Assembly: GCF_027891095.1 (NCBI RefSeq)
Contig: NZ_JAQIIO010000001.1
Coordinates: forward strand, 220,001 to 284,000
Origin: Aliiroseovarius salicola
GTDB taxonomy: Bacteria; Pseudomonadota; Alphaproteobacteria; Rhodobacterales; Rhodobacteraceae
Length of the DNA stretch: 64,000 bases
Direction of reading: 5' to 3'
Numbering within the stretch: the stretch's first letter is position 1; each line of letters starts with the position of its first letter. The notes under the pieces were generated by a model. That model was not told the origin of the DNA, made no database searches, and worked only from the letters and a program-made list of their open reading frames with translations. The translations under genes and the position numbers were made by a program. Below, one piece after another: positions 45,854-54,976 of this stretch.

Positions 45854-46759
45854 ATGGCGCGCAAACGCAAGGGACGTGACATTCACGGTTGGCTGATCGT
45901 CGACAAACCCGCAGGCATCAGTTCAAACGCTGTGGTGAACAAAGTACGATGGGCAATGGATGCGAAAAAAGCGGGCCATGCCGGCACTCTGGATCCCGAA
46001 GCCACAGGCGTCTTGGCGGTGGCATTGGGTGAGGCGACCAAAACCGTGCCCTACGTGACCGATACGCTGAAAGCCTATCGTTTCACCGTACGGCTGGGGC
46101 AAGCAACCAATACAGATGATGCCGAAGGTGAAGTTATTGCCGAGAACTCTGCCCGACCGACCGATGATGAGATCGAAGCAGCGCTAAGCCAGTTCTCCGG
46201 ACAGATCATGCAGGTGCCGCCAAAATTCTCGGCGGTGAAAATCGACGGCGAGCGCGCCTACAAACTCGCTCGTGATGACGAAGAGTTCGAAATCGCGGCA
46301 CGTCCCCTTTGGGTCGAAGAGCTTGTGATGGTCGGACGTGAAGACGCAAATCACGTGACGCTGGAAATGACCTGCGGCAAAGGTGGGTATGTGCGTTCCA
46401 TTGCGCGCGATCTTGGAGAAGCACTTGGCTGTCTTGGCCATGTGCGTGAGTTGCGTAGGATCTGGTCGGGACCGTTTGACGCCGAAAACGGCGTGTCAAT
46501 CGAATTGATCGAAGAACTCGCCAAAACCGGAGAGCTGGATCAATACCTGCTTCCACTGGAGGAAGGGTTGTTTGAGCTGCCTGAATTACGCTGCACCGCC
46601 GAAGGTGCGACCCGGTTGAAACACGGCAATCCCGGCATGGTGTTGAACTCTGACGCAGAATATGGCGATGAGGCCTGGGCGTCGTTTGAGGGTAAGGCGG
46701 TGGCGGTGGGCATTTTCCGCTCAGGCGAATTGCATCCCAGCCGCGTGTTCAATCAATAG
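45854..46759 (+). CDS. truB: tRNA pseudouridine55 synthase
   Basis: 301 residues. Catalytic Asp47 in [14 protein letters not shown], then [18 protein letters not shown] and a short C-terminal PUA-like domain. Makes the universal pseudouridine of the T-loop. The rbfA-truB order is conserved, but rpsO, the usual next gene, is 3.9 kb further on here. Confidence 0.96.
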   Translation: MARKRKGRDIHGWLIVDKPAGISSNAVVNKVRWAMDAKKAGHAGTLDPEATGVLAVALGEATKTVPYVTDTLKAYRFTVRLGQATNTDDAEGEVIAENSARPTDDEIEAALSQFSGQIMQVPPKFSAVKIDGERAYKLARDDEEFEIAARPLWVEELVMVGREDANHVTLEMTCGKGGYVRSIARDLGEALGCLGHVRELRRIWSGPFDAENGVSIELIEELAKTGELDQYLLPLEEGLFELPELRCTAEGATRLKHGNPGMVLNSDAEYGDEAWASFEGKAVAVGIFRSGELHPSRVFNQ

Positions 46760-46796
46760 CAAGGCATTCTGGACTAGGCGGGGCGAAGCGTAGCCC

Positions 46797-48107
46797 TTAT
46801 CCCTCAATGATATTACGCAGAACTGGCGTTGATTTCGGAACATCGCCGATCTCGTATGCGCTTAGGATCTGCTGTTTTGCGGCCTCGGCGCTTGCCGCAT
46901 CATCAGCATGAACAAGCGCAATCGGGTCACCCTTTTCAACTGACACGCCCAGGTCCAAAAGACCGGTCAAACCAACCGCCGGGTTTACCAGATCCGATGC
47001 GACACGGCGCCCACCCCCCAGTTCAACTACGGCAAGCCCGACCTCTCGTGTGTTGATTACACTGATGGCACCCGCAGCTGGGGCAGGCACGGGAATCACC
47101 ATTTTGGGCTTTGGCAAATGGGTTTCGTAATTCTCCACGATATCCGATGGGCCGCCCAGCGCGTGCACCATCTTGGAAAACACCTCCGCGGCCTTTCCAT
47201 TGGTCAATGCCTTTGTCACCGCGCTCATTGCCGCGCTTCGGTCCGATTGCAGACCAGATGTCAGGAGCATCTCAGCACACAGGGCCAAGGTGACATCTTC
47301 CAAACGAGGGTCGCGATGCGCGCCAGTCAGAAATTCAATCGCGTTGACCACCTCAATCGCATTACCCGCCGCACTGGCCAACGGTTGGTTCATATCGGTC
47401 AGCAGCGCGTGACAGGGCAGGTCCGCAGAACGCGCAACGCGGGTTATGGAGAGGGCCAGATTCTCGGCCTCTTCATAGCTGCCCATAAAGGCGCCGTTGC
47501 CGAATTTCACATCCATCACCAGCGATTCCAGCCCGGCTGACAGCTTCTTCGACAGGATCGACGCGGTGATCAATGGAATGCTTTCGACGGTCGCAGTCAC
47601 GTCACGAATGCCGTAAAACCGCTTGTCTGCTGGCGCGAGGTTCGCGGTCTGCCCAATCACCGCACAACCGACCTCTTTCACCACTTTCGCAAATTTTTCA
47701 TTGTCAGGCGTAACCGAATAGCCCGGCACCGCCTCCATCTTGTCAAGCGTCCCGCCTGTATGCCCCAGACCGCGGCCCGAAATCATCGGCACATATCCAC
47801 CGCACGCGGCAACAATTGGGGCCAGCATCAGACTGACATTGTCACCCACTCCACCGGTCGAGTGTTTGTCCACGACCGGACCGGGCAGATCCTGCCATTT
47901 GAACACATCCCCGCTGTCTCGCATCGACAGGGTCAATTGCGCTGCCTCCTTAGGCTGCATACCCTGAAAAAACACCGCCATGGCAAAGGCCGCGACCTGC
48001 CCTTCGCTGGCGCTTCCATCCTGAATCCCGTTCACCATGGCCGAGATCTCCTCGGTCGAAAGTGTTGCGCCATCTCGTTTCTTACGGATGATTTCAGCGA
48101 TCAGCAT
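46797..48107 (-). CDS. deoA: Thymidine phosphorylase
   Basis: 436 residues. Pyrimidine-nucleoside phosphorylase family: KHSTGGVGDNVSL (phosphate loop), GRGLGHTGGTLDKMEAVPG, and MDVKFGNGAFM. Cleaves thymidine with phosphate for nucleoside salvage. The ATG at 48107 follows gaaaggatatgcc; an ATG five codons earlier is less likely. Opposite in direction to the rbfA-truB and rpsO-pnp genes around it. Confidence 0.95.
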   Translation of the reverse strand: MLIAEIIRKKRDGATLSTEEISAMVNGIQDGSASEGQVAAFAMAVFFQGMQPKEAAQLTLSMRDSGDVFKWQDLPGPVVDKHSTGGVGDNVSLMLAPIVAACGGYVPMISGRGLGHTGGTLDKMEAVPGYSVTPDNEKFAKVVKEVGCAVIGQTANLAPADKRFYGIRDVTATVESIPLITASILSKKLSAGLESLVMDVKFGNGAFMGSYEEAENLALSITRVARSADLPCHALLTDMNQPLASAAGNAIEVVNAIEFLTGAHRDPRLEDVTLALCAEMLLTSGLQSDRSAAMSAVTKALTNGKAAEVFSKMVHALGGPSDIVENYETHLPKPKMVIPVPAPAAGAISVINTREVGLAVVELGGGRRVASDLVNPAVGLTGLLDLGVSVEKGDPIALVHADDAASAEAAKQQILSAYEIGDVPKSTPVLRNIIEG

Positions 48108-48199
48108 GGCATATCCTTTCATCAAGCGACCACTTTTGACCAATTGGACAAAAAATGCAAGGGGTTGCATTTCCCCTTTCAGCATCGTCAAACCACAGT

Positions 48200-48706
48200 A
48201 TGATCTTACGCGAATTTCAAAAAGATGATGCAGCCAGTTCCGCTGTGTACTCGGATTGCGAGCTGTACCGCTATGCGCTGACGCGGACTTGGGATGACGG
48301 CAAGGACAAAGTCCTGTTTGTCATGCTCAACCCATCAAAAGCGACTGAAATGCAAAATGACCCTACGGTCGAGCGGTGCGAACGGCGCGCGAGAACCTTG
48401 GGATTTGGCGGATTTCGAGTGGTGAACATCTTTGCCTGGCGCGAAACGCATCCCAAATTGATGCGTCAGGCGAAAGATCCCATTGGCCCCGAAAACGATC
48501 TCCAGTTGTTGGAAGGGTGCCGCTGGGCTGATCAGATCATCTGCGGATGGGGAACCCACGCCGAGCATCAGAACCGCGGCCCCGTCGTGTCTGACATGCT
48601 ACGGCAAAACGGACATACACTGCACCATCTTGGGTTAACCAAAGACGGACATCCAAAACATCCGCTCTACATTGCTTATGCAACTCAGCCGATGCGGTGG
48701 CTCTGA
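48200..48706 (+). CDS. DUF1643 protein
   Basis: 168 residues, soluble. Family signature VLFVMLNPSKATEMQNDPTVERCERRARTLGFGGFRVVNIFAWRET, then ICGWGTHA and a C-terminal LGLTKDGHPKHPLYIAY. These match DUF1643, a widespread uncharacterised family. The ATG at 48200 begins the conserved N-terminus; an upstream in-frame start would overlap deoA's promoter region. Divergent from deoA, converging with the RTX gene. Confidence 0.88.
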   Translation: MILREFQKDDAASSAVYSDCELYRYALTRTWDDGKDKVLFVMLNPSKATEMQNDPTVERCERRARTLGFGGFRVVNIFAWRETHPKLMRQAKDPIGPENDLQLLEGCRWADQIICGWGTHAEHQNRGPVVSDMLRQNGHTLHHLGLTKDGHPKHPLYIAYATQPMRWL

Positions 48707-48717
48707 ATTTATAGAGT

Positions 48718-50031
48718 TCATGCGAAGGCTTCGGTCATGATCTCAACCCTGATATCGGTAAGTGTGGCATTGGGGGCGCCCTGAAGCACCGCAACCACTT
48801 CGCCGTCAACAGTCACCACAGCATCTTCGCCATTTGCAGATGTTGATACATCAAGATCAATCGCACCGGGGTCTGTATCCGGGTTCAATGTAACGCGCAG
48901 AAAATCTTCACCCGAAACGAAATCTGTCACATTTGCGTGCCCCTCTCCTGTGTCATGATCGAAATACATATGGAATGTATCAGCCCCAGCCCCACCCGTC
49001 GCGACGTCTGCACGGTCGAAGATCAGGGTGTCGTTGCCTTCACCACCATCCAGCGTGTCTGAATCATTGTCGATATGCCAATCGAAGTTGCTACGCTCTG
49101 CACCGCTGTCTTCCATCGCATGCCCCAGATGATCGAGTACATCATTCCCGGCGTCACCATCCAGAAGGTCAGATCCATAGCCACCTGAAATCTGGTCGGC
49201 ACCCCCACCACCGGACAGAACGTCATCATCTTTGCCAGTGCCCATACCATCATGTTCACCCCCAAATATCAGATCAACACCATCCCCGCCGACGATGGTG
49301 TCATTGCCATCACCGCCATCCAGATATCCAGAGAGCTCATCATGATCTGCGGTATAAGCCCCAATAATCTTGTCGTCGCCATCACCGCCAAACACCGCGG
49401 CAGGCGCAGCGCCGACAGTGATCTGGTCATCCCCATTACCGCCGAAGGCAAAACTTGCATCATCACCTGTCGCGATCGTGTCATTTCCGCCCTGGCCATC
49501 AATCACACCAACAAGACCCTCTTCTTCAAGCTGGATCAGCGGCGTGCCATAGAAAAGATCAAGTGCGCCCTCGGAGGGTTCCCCATCGCTGGACCCGGTG
49601 AATTCGTCATCACCATCCCCCAGCAGCATTGGATCGGCGTCACGCGAGACATTCTCATACTCGCTCAATCCGTAGATTGCGTCGGATTGTTCTGACAGCA
49701 AATTGTCCAGCAAGGTTGCATCAGGTCCAGATGGAAGACCTTCGCTGGGCTGATCAACCGGATTGAGGATATCACCGACCACATCTTCGTCTTCGGCCAC
49801 ATCGTCGATATCGGGATCGTCATTACTGTTAGCCTTGTCAGCACTTTCAGCCTTGTCAGTCCCGCTGTCTGCCTCGACCGATCCGCTGATGAAATCGCCA
49901 ACGTCCTGCAGCGTGCTTTCATCCGGATCCTGATAGGCCTCATCCGGCTCAACTTCCTCAGGTCCTTCAAAAAACCCATCAGCAAGAAACGCCGCCGGAA
50001 CCAAACCGAGAAACAACAAACCTAATATCAT
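48718..50031 (-). CDS. RTX-repeat calcium-binding protein
   Basis: 437 residues, strongly acidic. Residues 1-18 form a hydrophobic N-terminal segment (ILGLLFLGLVPAAFLA). Then a disordered Asp/Glu-rich stretch (20-130), and about ten Gly-Asp nonapeptides of GGxGxDxUx type between about 150 and 370 (for example GGDGNDTIVGG, GGEGNDTLIF), which form a calcium-bound beta-roll. The C-terminal part (DADTFHMYFDHDTGEGHANVTDF...) is the capping region of secreted RTX proteins. No ABC exporter or HlyD gene lies in the window. Role unknown; could be a surface or extracellular protein. ATG at 50031 chosen because the hydrophobic segment starts there. Confidence 0.88.
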   Translation of the reverse strand: MILGLLFLGLVPAAFLADGFFEGPEEVEPDEAYQDPDESTLQDVGDFISGSVEADSGTDKAESADKANSNDDPDIDDVAEDEDVVGDILNPVDQPSEGLPSGPDATLLDNLLSEQSDAIYGLSEYENVSRDADPMLLGDGDDEFTGSSDGEPSEGALDLFYGTPLIQLEEEGLVGVIDGQGGNDTIATGDDASFAFGGNGDDQITVGAAPAAVFGGDGDDKIIGAYTADHDELSGYLDGGDGNDTIVGGDGVDLIFGGEHDGMGTGKDDDVLSGGGGADQISGGYGSDLLDGDAGNDVLDHLGHAMEDSGAERSNFDWHIDNDSDTLDGGEGNDTLIFDRADVATGGAGADTFHMYFDHDTGEGHANVTDFVSGEDFLRVTLNPDTDPGAIDLDVSTSANGEDAVVTVDGEVVAVLQGAPNATLTDIRVEIMTEAFA

Positions 50032-50206
50032 CTTGGCACCTGTAACCTGCAGCCCACACAATATACTAAAACCTTGGCGAGAATCGCTAAGGGACACACA
50101 GCCGCTCAGAGACATCCTATCAAGCCGAGTGCAATTCAATAGAAATTATTAGCGACAATTTGAACAAAAACCCTTTAAAAATAGGGAAATGGTTAACGGA
50201 GACACC

Positions 50207-50512
50207 ATGCAGGACCAAGAGCAAAGCAGCGACAGATCCGACCGCGCCACACTGAGCACGGAAGTGCGCGCCCTTCGTGAAGAGGTACGGCGGCTGAACA
50301 ACCACCGCTTCATCCTGTTGCATGACAGCCTGTGGAAGTTGGGCCTGTTTCAGCTCTATCGCGGGCTGGCTTTTGGGTTGGGGTCGGTGCTGGGCGCGAC
50401 GATCCTTGTGGCGATTGTCGTCAAGATGCTGTCATCCATCGACTTCATCCCGGTCATCGGCGATTGGGCCGGTCAGGTGATCGAACATCTGAACACGGTC
50501 GGAGATCCCTGA
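50207..50512 (+). CDS. DUF5665 membrane protein
   Basis: 101 residues. Cytosolic coiled-coil part (20-40: LSTEVRALREEVRRLNNHRF), then one or two hydrophobic segments (about 53-78: LYRGLAFGLGSVLGATILVAIVVKML) and a short C-terminal tail IDFIPVIGDWA, the DUF5665 pattern of alphaproteobacteria. Ribosome site acggagacacc. Located 141 bases before rpsO, possibly in the same transcript. Confidence 0.85.
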   Translation: MQDQEQSSDRSDRATLSTEVRALREEVRRLNNHRFILLHDSLWKLGLFQLYRGLAFGLGSVLGATILVAIVVKMLSSIDFIPVIGDWAGQVIEHLNTVGDP

Positions 50513-50653
50513 TCCGCAATTTCCTTTGCGTTTTGGGAAGAATCCCCCTATACGCGCGCATCGGCTTTGGAAACGGGGCCGGTATCTCCATGGGCCTTGC
50601 TGGACGACATCCCGGCACGCGCCATCCACTCTAACCTTGTAAAGGAGACCCCG

Positions 50654-50923
50654 ATGTCGATTACTGTTGAAGAAAAAGCCCGCCTGATCAAAGAGTTCGG
50701 CACCAAAGAAGGCGACACTGGTTCGCCCGAAGTTCAGGTTGCCATCCTCTCGTCGCGCATCGCGACCCTGACCGAGCACTTCAAAACCCACAAGAAGGAC
50801 AACCACGGTCGCCGTGGCCTTCTGAAAATGGTTGCTCAGCGTCGTAAGCTGCTGGATTACACCCGCGCGAAAGATGAAGCCCGTTATCAGGACCTCATCA
50901 AACGCCTCGGCCTGCGCCGCTAA
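50654..50923 (+). CDS. rpsO: Ribosomal protein uS15
   Basis: 89 residues, [16 protein letters not shown]... to KRLGLRR, the normal length and sequence of S15. Primary 16S-binding protein of the 30S platform. Ribosome site aaaggagacccc. Has its own strong terminator, so pnp is transcribed at least partly from another promoter. Confidence 0.99.
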   Translation: MSITVEEKARLIKEFGTKEGDTGSPEVQVAILSSRIATLTEHFKTHKKDNHGRRGLLKMVAQRRKLLDYTRAKDEARYQDLIKRLGLRR

Positions 50924-50946
50924 TCGCTCCGATATTCGGAATGATG

Positions 50947-50976
50947 CGCCCGTCTCGAAAGAGGCGGGCGTTTTTT
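50947..50976 (+). terminator. Rho-independent terminator of rpsO
   Basis: CGCCCGTCTC, loop GAAA, GAGGCGGGCG: a ten-pair stem with one G-U, followed by six T. Confidence 0.95.
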
Positions 50977-51050
50977 GTTGCGCCCGCACTCAGTTGAGTC
51001 GAACTTGAGCACAATTTCTATTTCAATGAGTGACTTGAGGAGATGCCAGT

Positions 51051-51425
51051 ATGAACACAAAAGAATACGCTGCGATGTCTGAGCTGTTCGAGCATGGCAA
51101 ACTTGAAGAACTGGATACACGCCTGAAGCCCTACATTGAGCAAGATGATCCCGATGCATTGTTTCTGGCTGCGCATTTTGAGCTGGATGAAGCAGTAAGT
51201 GGTGAAGCATTCGACGCGCGGCGTGTTCAAACCCTGGTTAACTTATCTTCGCGAGGGCATGCACGATCCCAATATATACTGGCTTGGATGTTTCGCATTG
51301 GTGATGAAGGGCTTGAACAATGCAATGAGAAATTTCTGCTCTTGCTCGGCCAAGCGGCGCTATCAGGGGACGATGCGGCGATCAATGATTTCAAAGCTCA
51401 ATTCCGCATTGAATTTAATGAGTAA
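51051..51425 (+). CDS. Hypothetical protein, 124 residues
   Basis: Not recognised. Acidic, all-helical, with pairs of helices reminiscent of TPR/Sel1 repeats (ELFEHGKLEELDTRLKPYI..., DPDALFLAAHF..., GHARSQYILAWMFRIG). No signal peptide. The ribosome site is gaggagatgccagt. It lies between rpsO and pnp, which normally adjoin. Its codon use is more relaxed and AT-richer than that of rpsO and pnp, so it may be a later insertion. Confidence 0.65.
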   Translation: MNTKEYAAMSELFEHGKLEELDTRLKPYIEQDDPDALFLAAHFELDEAVSGEAFDARRVQTLVNLSSRGHARSQYILAWMFRIGDEGLEQCNEKFLLLLGQAALSGDDAAINDFKAQFRIEFNE

Positions 51426-51599
51426 CCAGCCACCCAAATCGCAATGGTGGTGCGAACAGTCGGATCACCTTTAGCGCCGATTTGAGCGCAGCAGTGCGGT
51501 CTTCTTCCTGCCCTAGATAAAACGCACCACATCCCGCAACAAACCTGCACCCAAACCGCACCCTCTTCCCAAAGCACTTGAATTCCTGTATGGCGCAAA

Positions 51600-51716
51600 C
51601 ATCTGAGACGTTGTGCCCGACCCCGGCACTCGAAAAGATAGAAGGGGTCGGCGGCAATGGGGCCGCCATTGAAACGGGAGACCCGGAGGGCCGGGAGTGC
51701 TCCCAACTAGGAAAAC
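51600..51716 (+). promoter_or_regulatory. Structured 5' leader of pnp
   Basis: Two consecutive hairpins: CCGACCCC (51617-51624) with GGGGTCGG (51644-51651), and GGCGGC (51650-51655) with GCCGCC (51662-51667), sharing two bases, then a third GC-rich inverted repeat before the ribosome site. In E. coli an RNase III-cleaved leader hairpin is used by PNPase to repress itself; a similar role here is inference. The rest of the 294-base gap 51426-51719 shows no gene. Confidence 0.5.
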
Positions 51717-51719
51717 ATG

Positions 51720-53870
51720 ATGTTTGACGTAACTAAAAAATCGATGGAGTGGGGCGAAGAGACCCTCACTCTGGAAACGGGCAAGGTTGCCCGTCAGGCC
51801 GACGGTACCGTGATCGCCACTCTGGGCGAAACTTCCGTTATGGCCAACGTGACCTTCGCGAAGGCACAGAAGCCCGGTCAGGACTTCTTCCCGCTGACGG
51901 TTCACTATAACGAAAAATACTATGCCGCTGGTAAGATCCCCGGTGGCTTCTTCAAACGCGAAGCGCGTCCGACCGAAAAAGAGACGCTGACCTCGCGTCT
52001 GATCGACCGTCCGATCCGCCCGCTGTTCGTCCCCGGCTTCAAAAACGAAGTTCTGGTGATCTGCACGGTGCTGAGCCACGACCTTGTCAACGATCCCGAC
52101 ATCGTTGCGATGATCGCTGCTTCGGCTGCGCTGACCATTTCGGGCGCACCCTTCATGGGTCCGATCGCCGCTGCACGCGTTGGTTTTGAAGACGGTGAAT
52201 ACGTTCTGAACCCGACTTGCGACGACATGCACCAGCTGCGCAACAACCCGGACCAGCGTCTGGACCTTGTTGTGGCCGGCACCAAAGACGCCGTGATGAT
52301 GGTGGAATCGGAAGCCTACGAGCTGACCGAAGCCGAAATGCTGGGCGCTGTGAACTTCGCACACCAGGAAATCCAGCCGGTTATCGACCTGATCATTGAT
52401 CTGGCCGAAGACGCCGCGAAAGAGCCGTTTGACTATCAGCCCGCTGATTACTCGGACCTCTACGCTGCTGTGAAAGCCGCTGGCGAAGACAAAATCCGCG
52501 CCGCTTACGGCAACACCGACAAACAGGAACGCGTTGCGGCCCTGTCGGTTGCCAAAGAGGAAATCGTTGCCGCTCTGACCGAAGAGCAGCAGGAAGACGA
52601 AAACCTTGGTTCGGCCCTGAAGAAGCTGGAAAGCTCGGTTGTTCGCGGCGACGTCGTGAAAACCGGCAAGCGCATCGACGGTCGTGCTCTGGACACCGTC
52701 CGCCCGATCGTTTCGGAAGCAGGTATCCTGCCCCGTACGCACGGTTCGGCCCTGTTCACCCGTGGCGAGACCCAAGGTCTGGTTGTGACCACTCTGGGCA
52801 CCGGCGACGACGAACAGATGATCGACGCGCTGACCGGCACCTACAAATCGAACTTCATGCTGCACTATAACTTCCCGCCCTACTCGGTCGGCGAAGTGGG
52901 CCGCTTTGGTTTCACCGGTCGTCGTGAAATCGGTCACGGCAAGCTGGCATGGCGTGCGCTGCAGGCAGTTCTGCCATCGGCCACCGACTTCCCCTACACC
53001 ATCCGCGTTGTGTCCGAGATCACCGAGTCGAACGGCTCGTCCTCGATGGCATCGGTTTGTGGTGGCTCGCTGTCCATGATGGACGCGGCTGTTCCGCTGA
53101 AAGCTCCGGTTGCTGGTGTGGCCATGGGTCTGATCCTAGAAGATGACGGTTCGTACGCTGTTCTGACCGACATTCTGGGTGACGAAGATCACCTGGGCGA
53201 CATGGACTTCAAAGTGGCTGGTACCGAAGACGGCATCACGTCCTTGCAGATGGACATCAAGGTCGCAGGCATCACGCCCGAGATCATGGAGAAAGCTCTG
53301 GAACAGGCGAAAGCCGGTCGTTTGCACATCCTTGAAGAGATGGGTCAGGCGCTGACCGAAGGTCGCCAGGAATTCTCGGCCCACGCCCCGCGCATCGAAA
53401 CCATGAACATCCCCACCGACAAGATCCGTGAAGTGATCGGTTCGGGCGGTAAGGTGATCCGTGAGATCGTTGAAGTGTCGGGCGCCAAGGTCGACATCAA
53501 CGACGACGGTGTGATCAAGATCGCCTCGCCGAACGGTGATGCCATCAACAAGGCTTACGAGATGATCCACGCGATCGTCGCAGAGCCGGAAGAAGGCGCG
53601 ATCTATAACGGTAAGGTCGTGAAGATCGTCGATTTCGGCGCCTTCGTAAACTTCTTCGGTAAGCGTGACGGCCTCGTGCACGTGTCGCAGATCGAAAACC
53701 GTCGCCTGAACCACCCGTCGGACGTTCTGAAAGAAGGTCAGGAAGTGAAAGTCAAACTTCTGGGCTTTGACGACCGCGGCAAGGTGCGCCTGTCGATGAA
53801 AGTTGTCGATCAGGAAACCGGCGAAGAGGTTGCTCCGGAGCCGAAGAAGAAAAAAGACGAAGACGCGTAA
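51720..53870 (+). CDS. pnp: Polynucleotide phosphorylase
   Basis: 716 residues. Two RNase PH domains separated by a helical linker (first 1-215, second about 310-550), KH domain (about 555-615: [22 protein letters not shown]-like), S1 domain (about 620-690) and a Lys/Glu C-terminal tail. Degrades RNA 3' to 5' using phosphate, in the cytosol. Two adjacent ATG codons exist at 51717 and 51720; the second gives MFDVTKKS as in the family and better spacing from aactagga. Strongly biased codon use marks high expression. Confidence 0.98.
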   Translation: MFDVTKKSMEWGEETLTLETGKVARQADGTVIATLGETSVMANVTFAKAQKPGQDFFPLTVHYNEKYYAAGKIPGGFFKREARPTEKETLTSRLIDRPIRPLFVPGFKNEVLVICTVLSHDLVNDPDIVAMIAASAALTISGAPFMGPIAAARVGFEDGEYVLNPTCDDMHQLRNNPDQRLDLVVAGTKDAVMMVESEAYELTEAEMLGAVNFAHQEIQPVIDLIIDLAEDAAKEPFDYQPADYSDLYAAVKAAGEDKIRAAYGNTDKQERVAALSVAKEEIVAALTEEQQEDENLGSALKKLESSVVRGDVVKTGKRIDGRALDTVRPIVSEAGILPRTHGSALFTRGETQGLVVTTLGTGDDEQMIDALTGTYKSNFMLHYNFPPYSVGEVGRFGFTGRREIGHGKLAWRALQAVLPSATDFPYTIRVVSEITESNGSSSMASVCGGSLSMMDAAVPLKAPVAGVAMGLILEDDGSYAVLTDILGDEDHLGDMDFKVAGTEDGITSLQMDIKVAGITPEIMEKALEQAKAGRLHILEEMGQALTEGRQEFSAHAPRIETMNIPTDKIREVIGSGGKVIREIVEVSGAKVDINDDGVIKIASPNGDAINKAYEMIHAIVAEPEEGAIYNGKVVKIVDFGAFVNFFGKRDGLVHVSQIENRRLNHPSDVLKEGQEVKVKLLGFDDRGKVRLSMKVVDQETGEEVAPEPKKKKDEDA

Positions 53871-53891
53871 ACCGCACTTCGTTCTCTAACG

Positions 53892-53925
53892 GAAAGCCCC
53901 GGTGGAAACACCGGGGCTTTTCATT
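53892..53925 (+). terminator. Rho-independent terminator of pnp
   Basis: AAGCCCCGGTG, loop GAAA, CACCGGGGCTT, then TTTCATTT; eleven-pair stem, 25 bases after the stop codon. Confidence 0.95.
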
Positions 53926-53954
53926 TAAGCGTTCTGACCTGACTTCGAATTGTT

Positions 53955-54725
53955 TTAGCAACCCGTTGCGCTGCCAACCTTATAAAACTGCGGCTTGGAC
54001 GAGAAGAGCTTGGTCAGGAATGCCAGCCGGTTGGGCACGGCGTCTTTCACCCCTGATTCAACAGCTGCTGGCAGGCGTCCGGGCGTGCGCGTCATGGCAT
54101 AAGCAAACAAGGCCGTTTCCGCCATGTCTTCTCCGTTCGGGTTGTTCTGAGCATATTCCGTCAGAAATCCTCCATCCCGACGTTGCGCTTTTTCCCAGGC
54201 AGAGCTGCGCGCATATTCCGCATCCAGCGTTGCATGAACGCTTTCATGAAACACTGTTTCCTCAAGATCATGGGTCGAGATACGCTTATTCATATTCTCG
54301 GAATAGAGCACAAAGAAATGGCCCATATCTTCGGAAAAGGCACTTTCGTCCCCTTTCAGGATCACCACGTGATCAAGCTTGCTGCGCATAAAGCTGGGCA
54401 ATTTCCCAATCGCCTCGGCGGCATGGGTCGCATAAGTCGTTGCGCTGCTTCCCAGCGACGGGTGGACCCAGATGTCAACCGAGGCACCATCGCTATAGAT
54501 CGCATCAAATTGGATCGTGTTGTCCACCATCAGCGGACCGCCGCGCTTGTCCGGCATTTCCGCCTGTGCTCGCCCTTTGGGGCGCAGGCATTCATAGACC
54601 GAAGGGTCCGAGGTTTTGATGAACTCCAAATCATTGGACACAACTGAATTGGGGTAAAGTGTTTCCGCGTAAAGTGGCGCACAAAGCGTGACTGCGAACA
54701 GCCCGACCGGAAGAGAAAACTTCAT
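53955..54725 (-). CDS. Exported HExxH protein (putative metallopeptidase)
   Basis: 256 residues. Signal peptide 1-19 (KFSLPVGLFAVTLCAPLYA). The HESVHATLDAEY motif (about residues 160-171) followed by EDMAETALFAYAM about 35 residues on gives a gluzincin-like HExxH...E arrangement. Two Cys near the ends could pair. No family recognised. The ATG at 54725 follows tattggagtattgcc and begins the signal peptide; an open frame before it is not needed. Converges with pnp. Confidence 0.75.
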   Translation of the reverse strand: MKFSLPVGLFAVTLCAPLYAETLYPNSVVSNDLEFIKTSDPSVYECLRPKGRAQAEMPDKRGGPLMVDNTIQFDAIYSDGASVDIWVHPSLGSSATTYATHAAEAIGKLPSFMRSKLDHVVILKGDESAFSEDMGHFFVLYSENMNKRISTHDLEETVFHESVHATLDAEYARSSAWEKAQRRDGGFLTEYAQNNPNGEDMAETALFAYAMTRTPGRLPAAVESGVKDAVPNRLAFLTKLFSSKPQFYKVGSATGC

Positions 54726-54925
54726 GGCAATACTCCAATATAAATGAACTACTGCGATAATACCGGCGCACGCCCCTGATCTGTCAACAACCAAGCCTCT
54801 GGCAACAGGTAGACTGATCATGAAACAAACAGTCGTGGGGTTTAACAACGCCCGGTATTGGGTCACACCGCCGCCTGAGCTCAGTCCAATTCGGGCCTTC
54901 CGGTTCCCAAAGCCAGGTGAGCCAC

Positions 54926-54958
54926 AAAAAAAAGCCCCGGACCAATGCCGGGGCCTTT
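54926..54958 (-). terminator. Rho-independent terminator of serA
   Basis: GCCCCGG (54934-54940), seven-base loop, CCGGGGC (54948-54954); eight T on the minus-strand side. Lies 19 bases past serA. Confidence 0.92.
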
Positions 54959-54976
54959 TCGATAATTTACATAGGC

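Noticed and set aside
51513-52937. 474-codon minus-strand open frame opposite pnp
   Set aside because: Caused by the strong codon bias of pnp, which keeps the opposite frame open; no family match.
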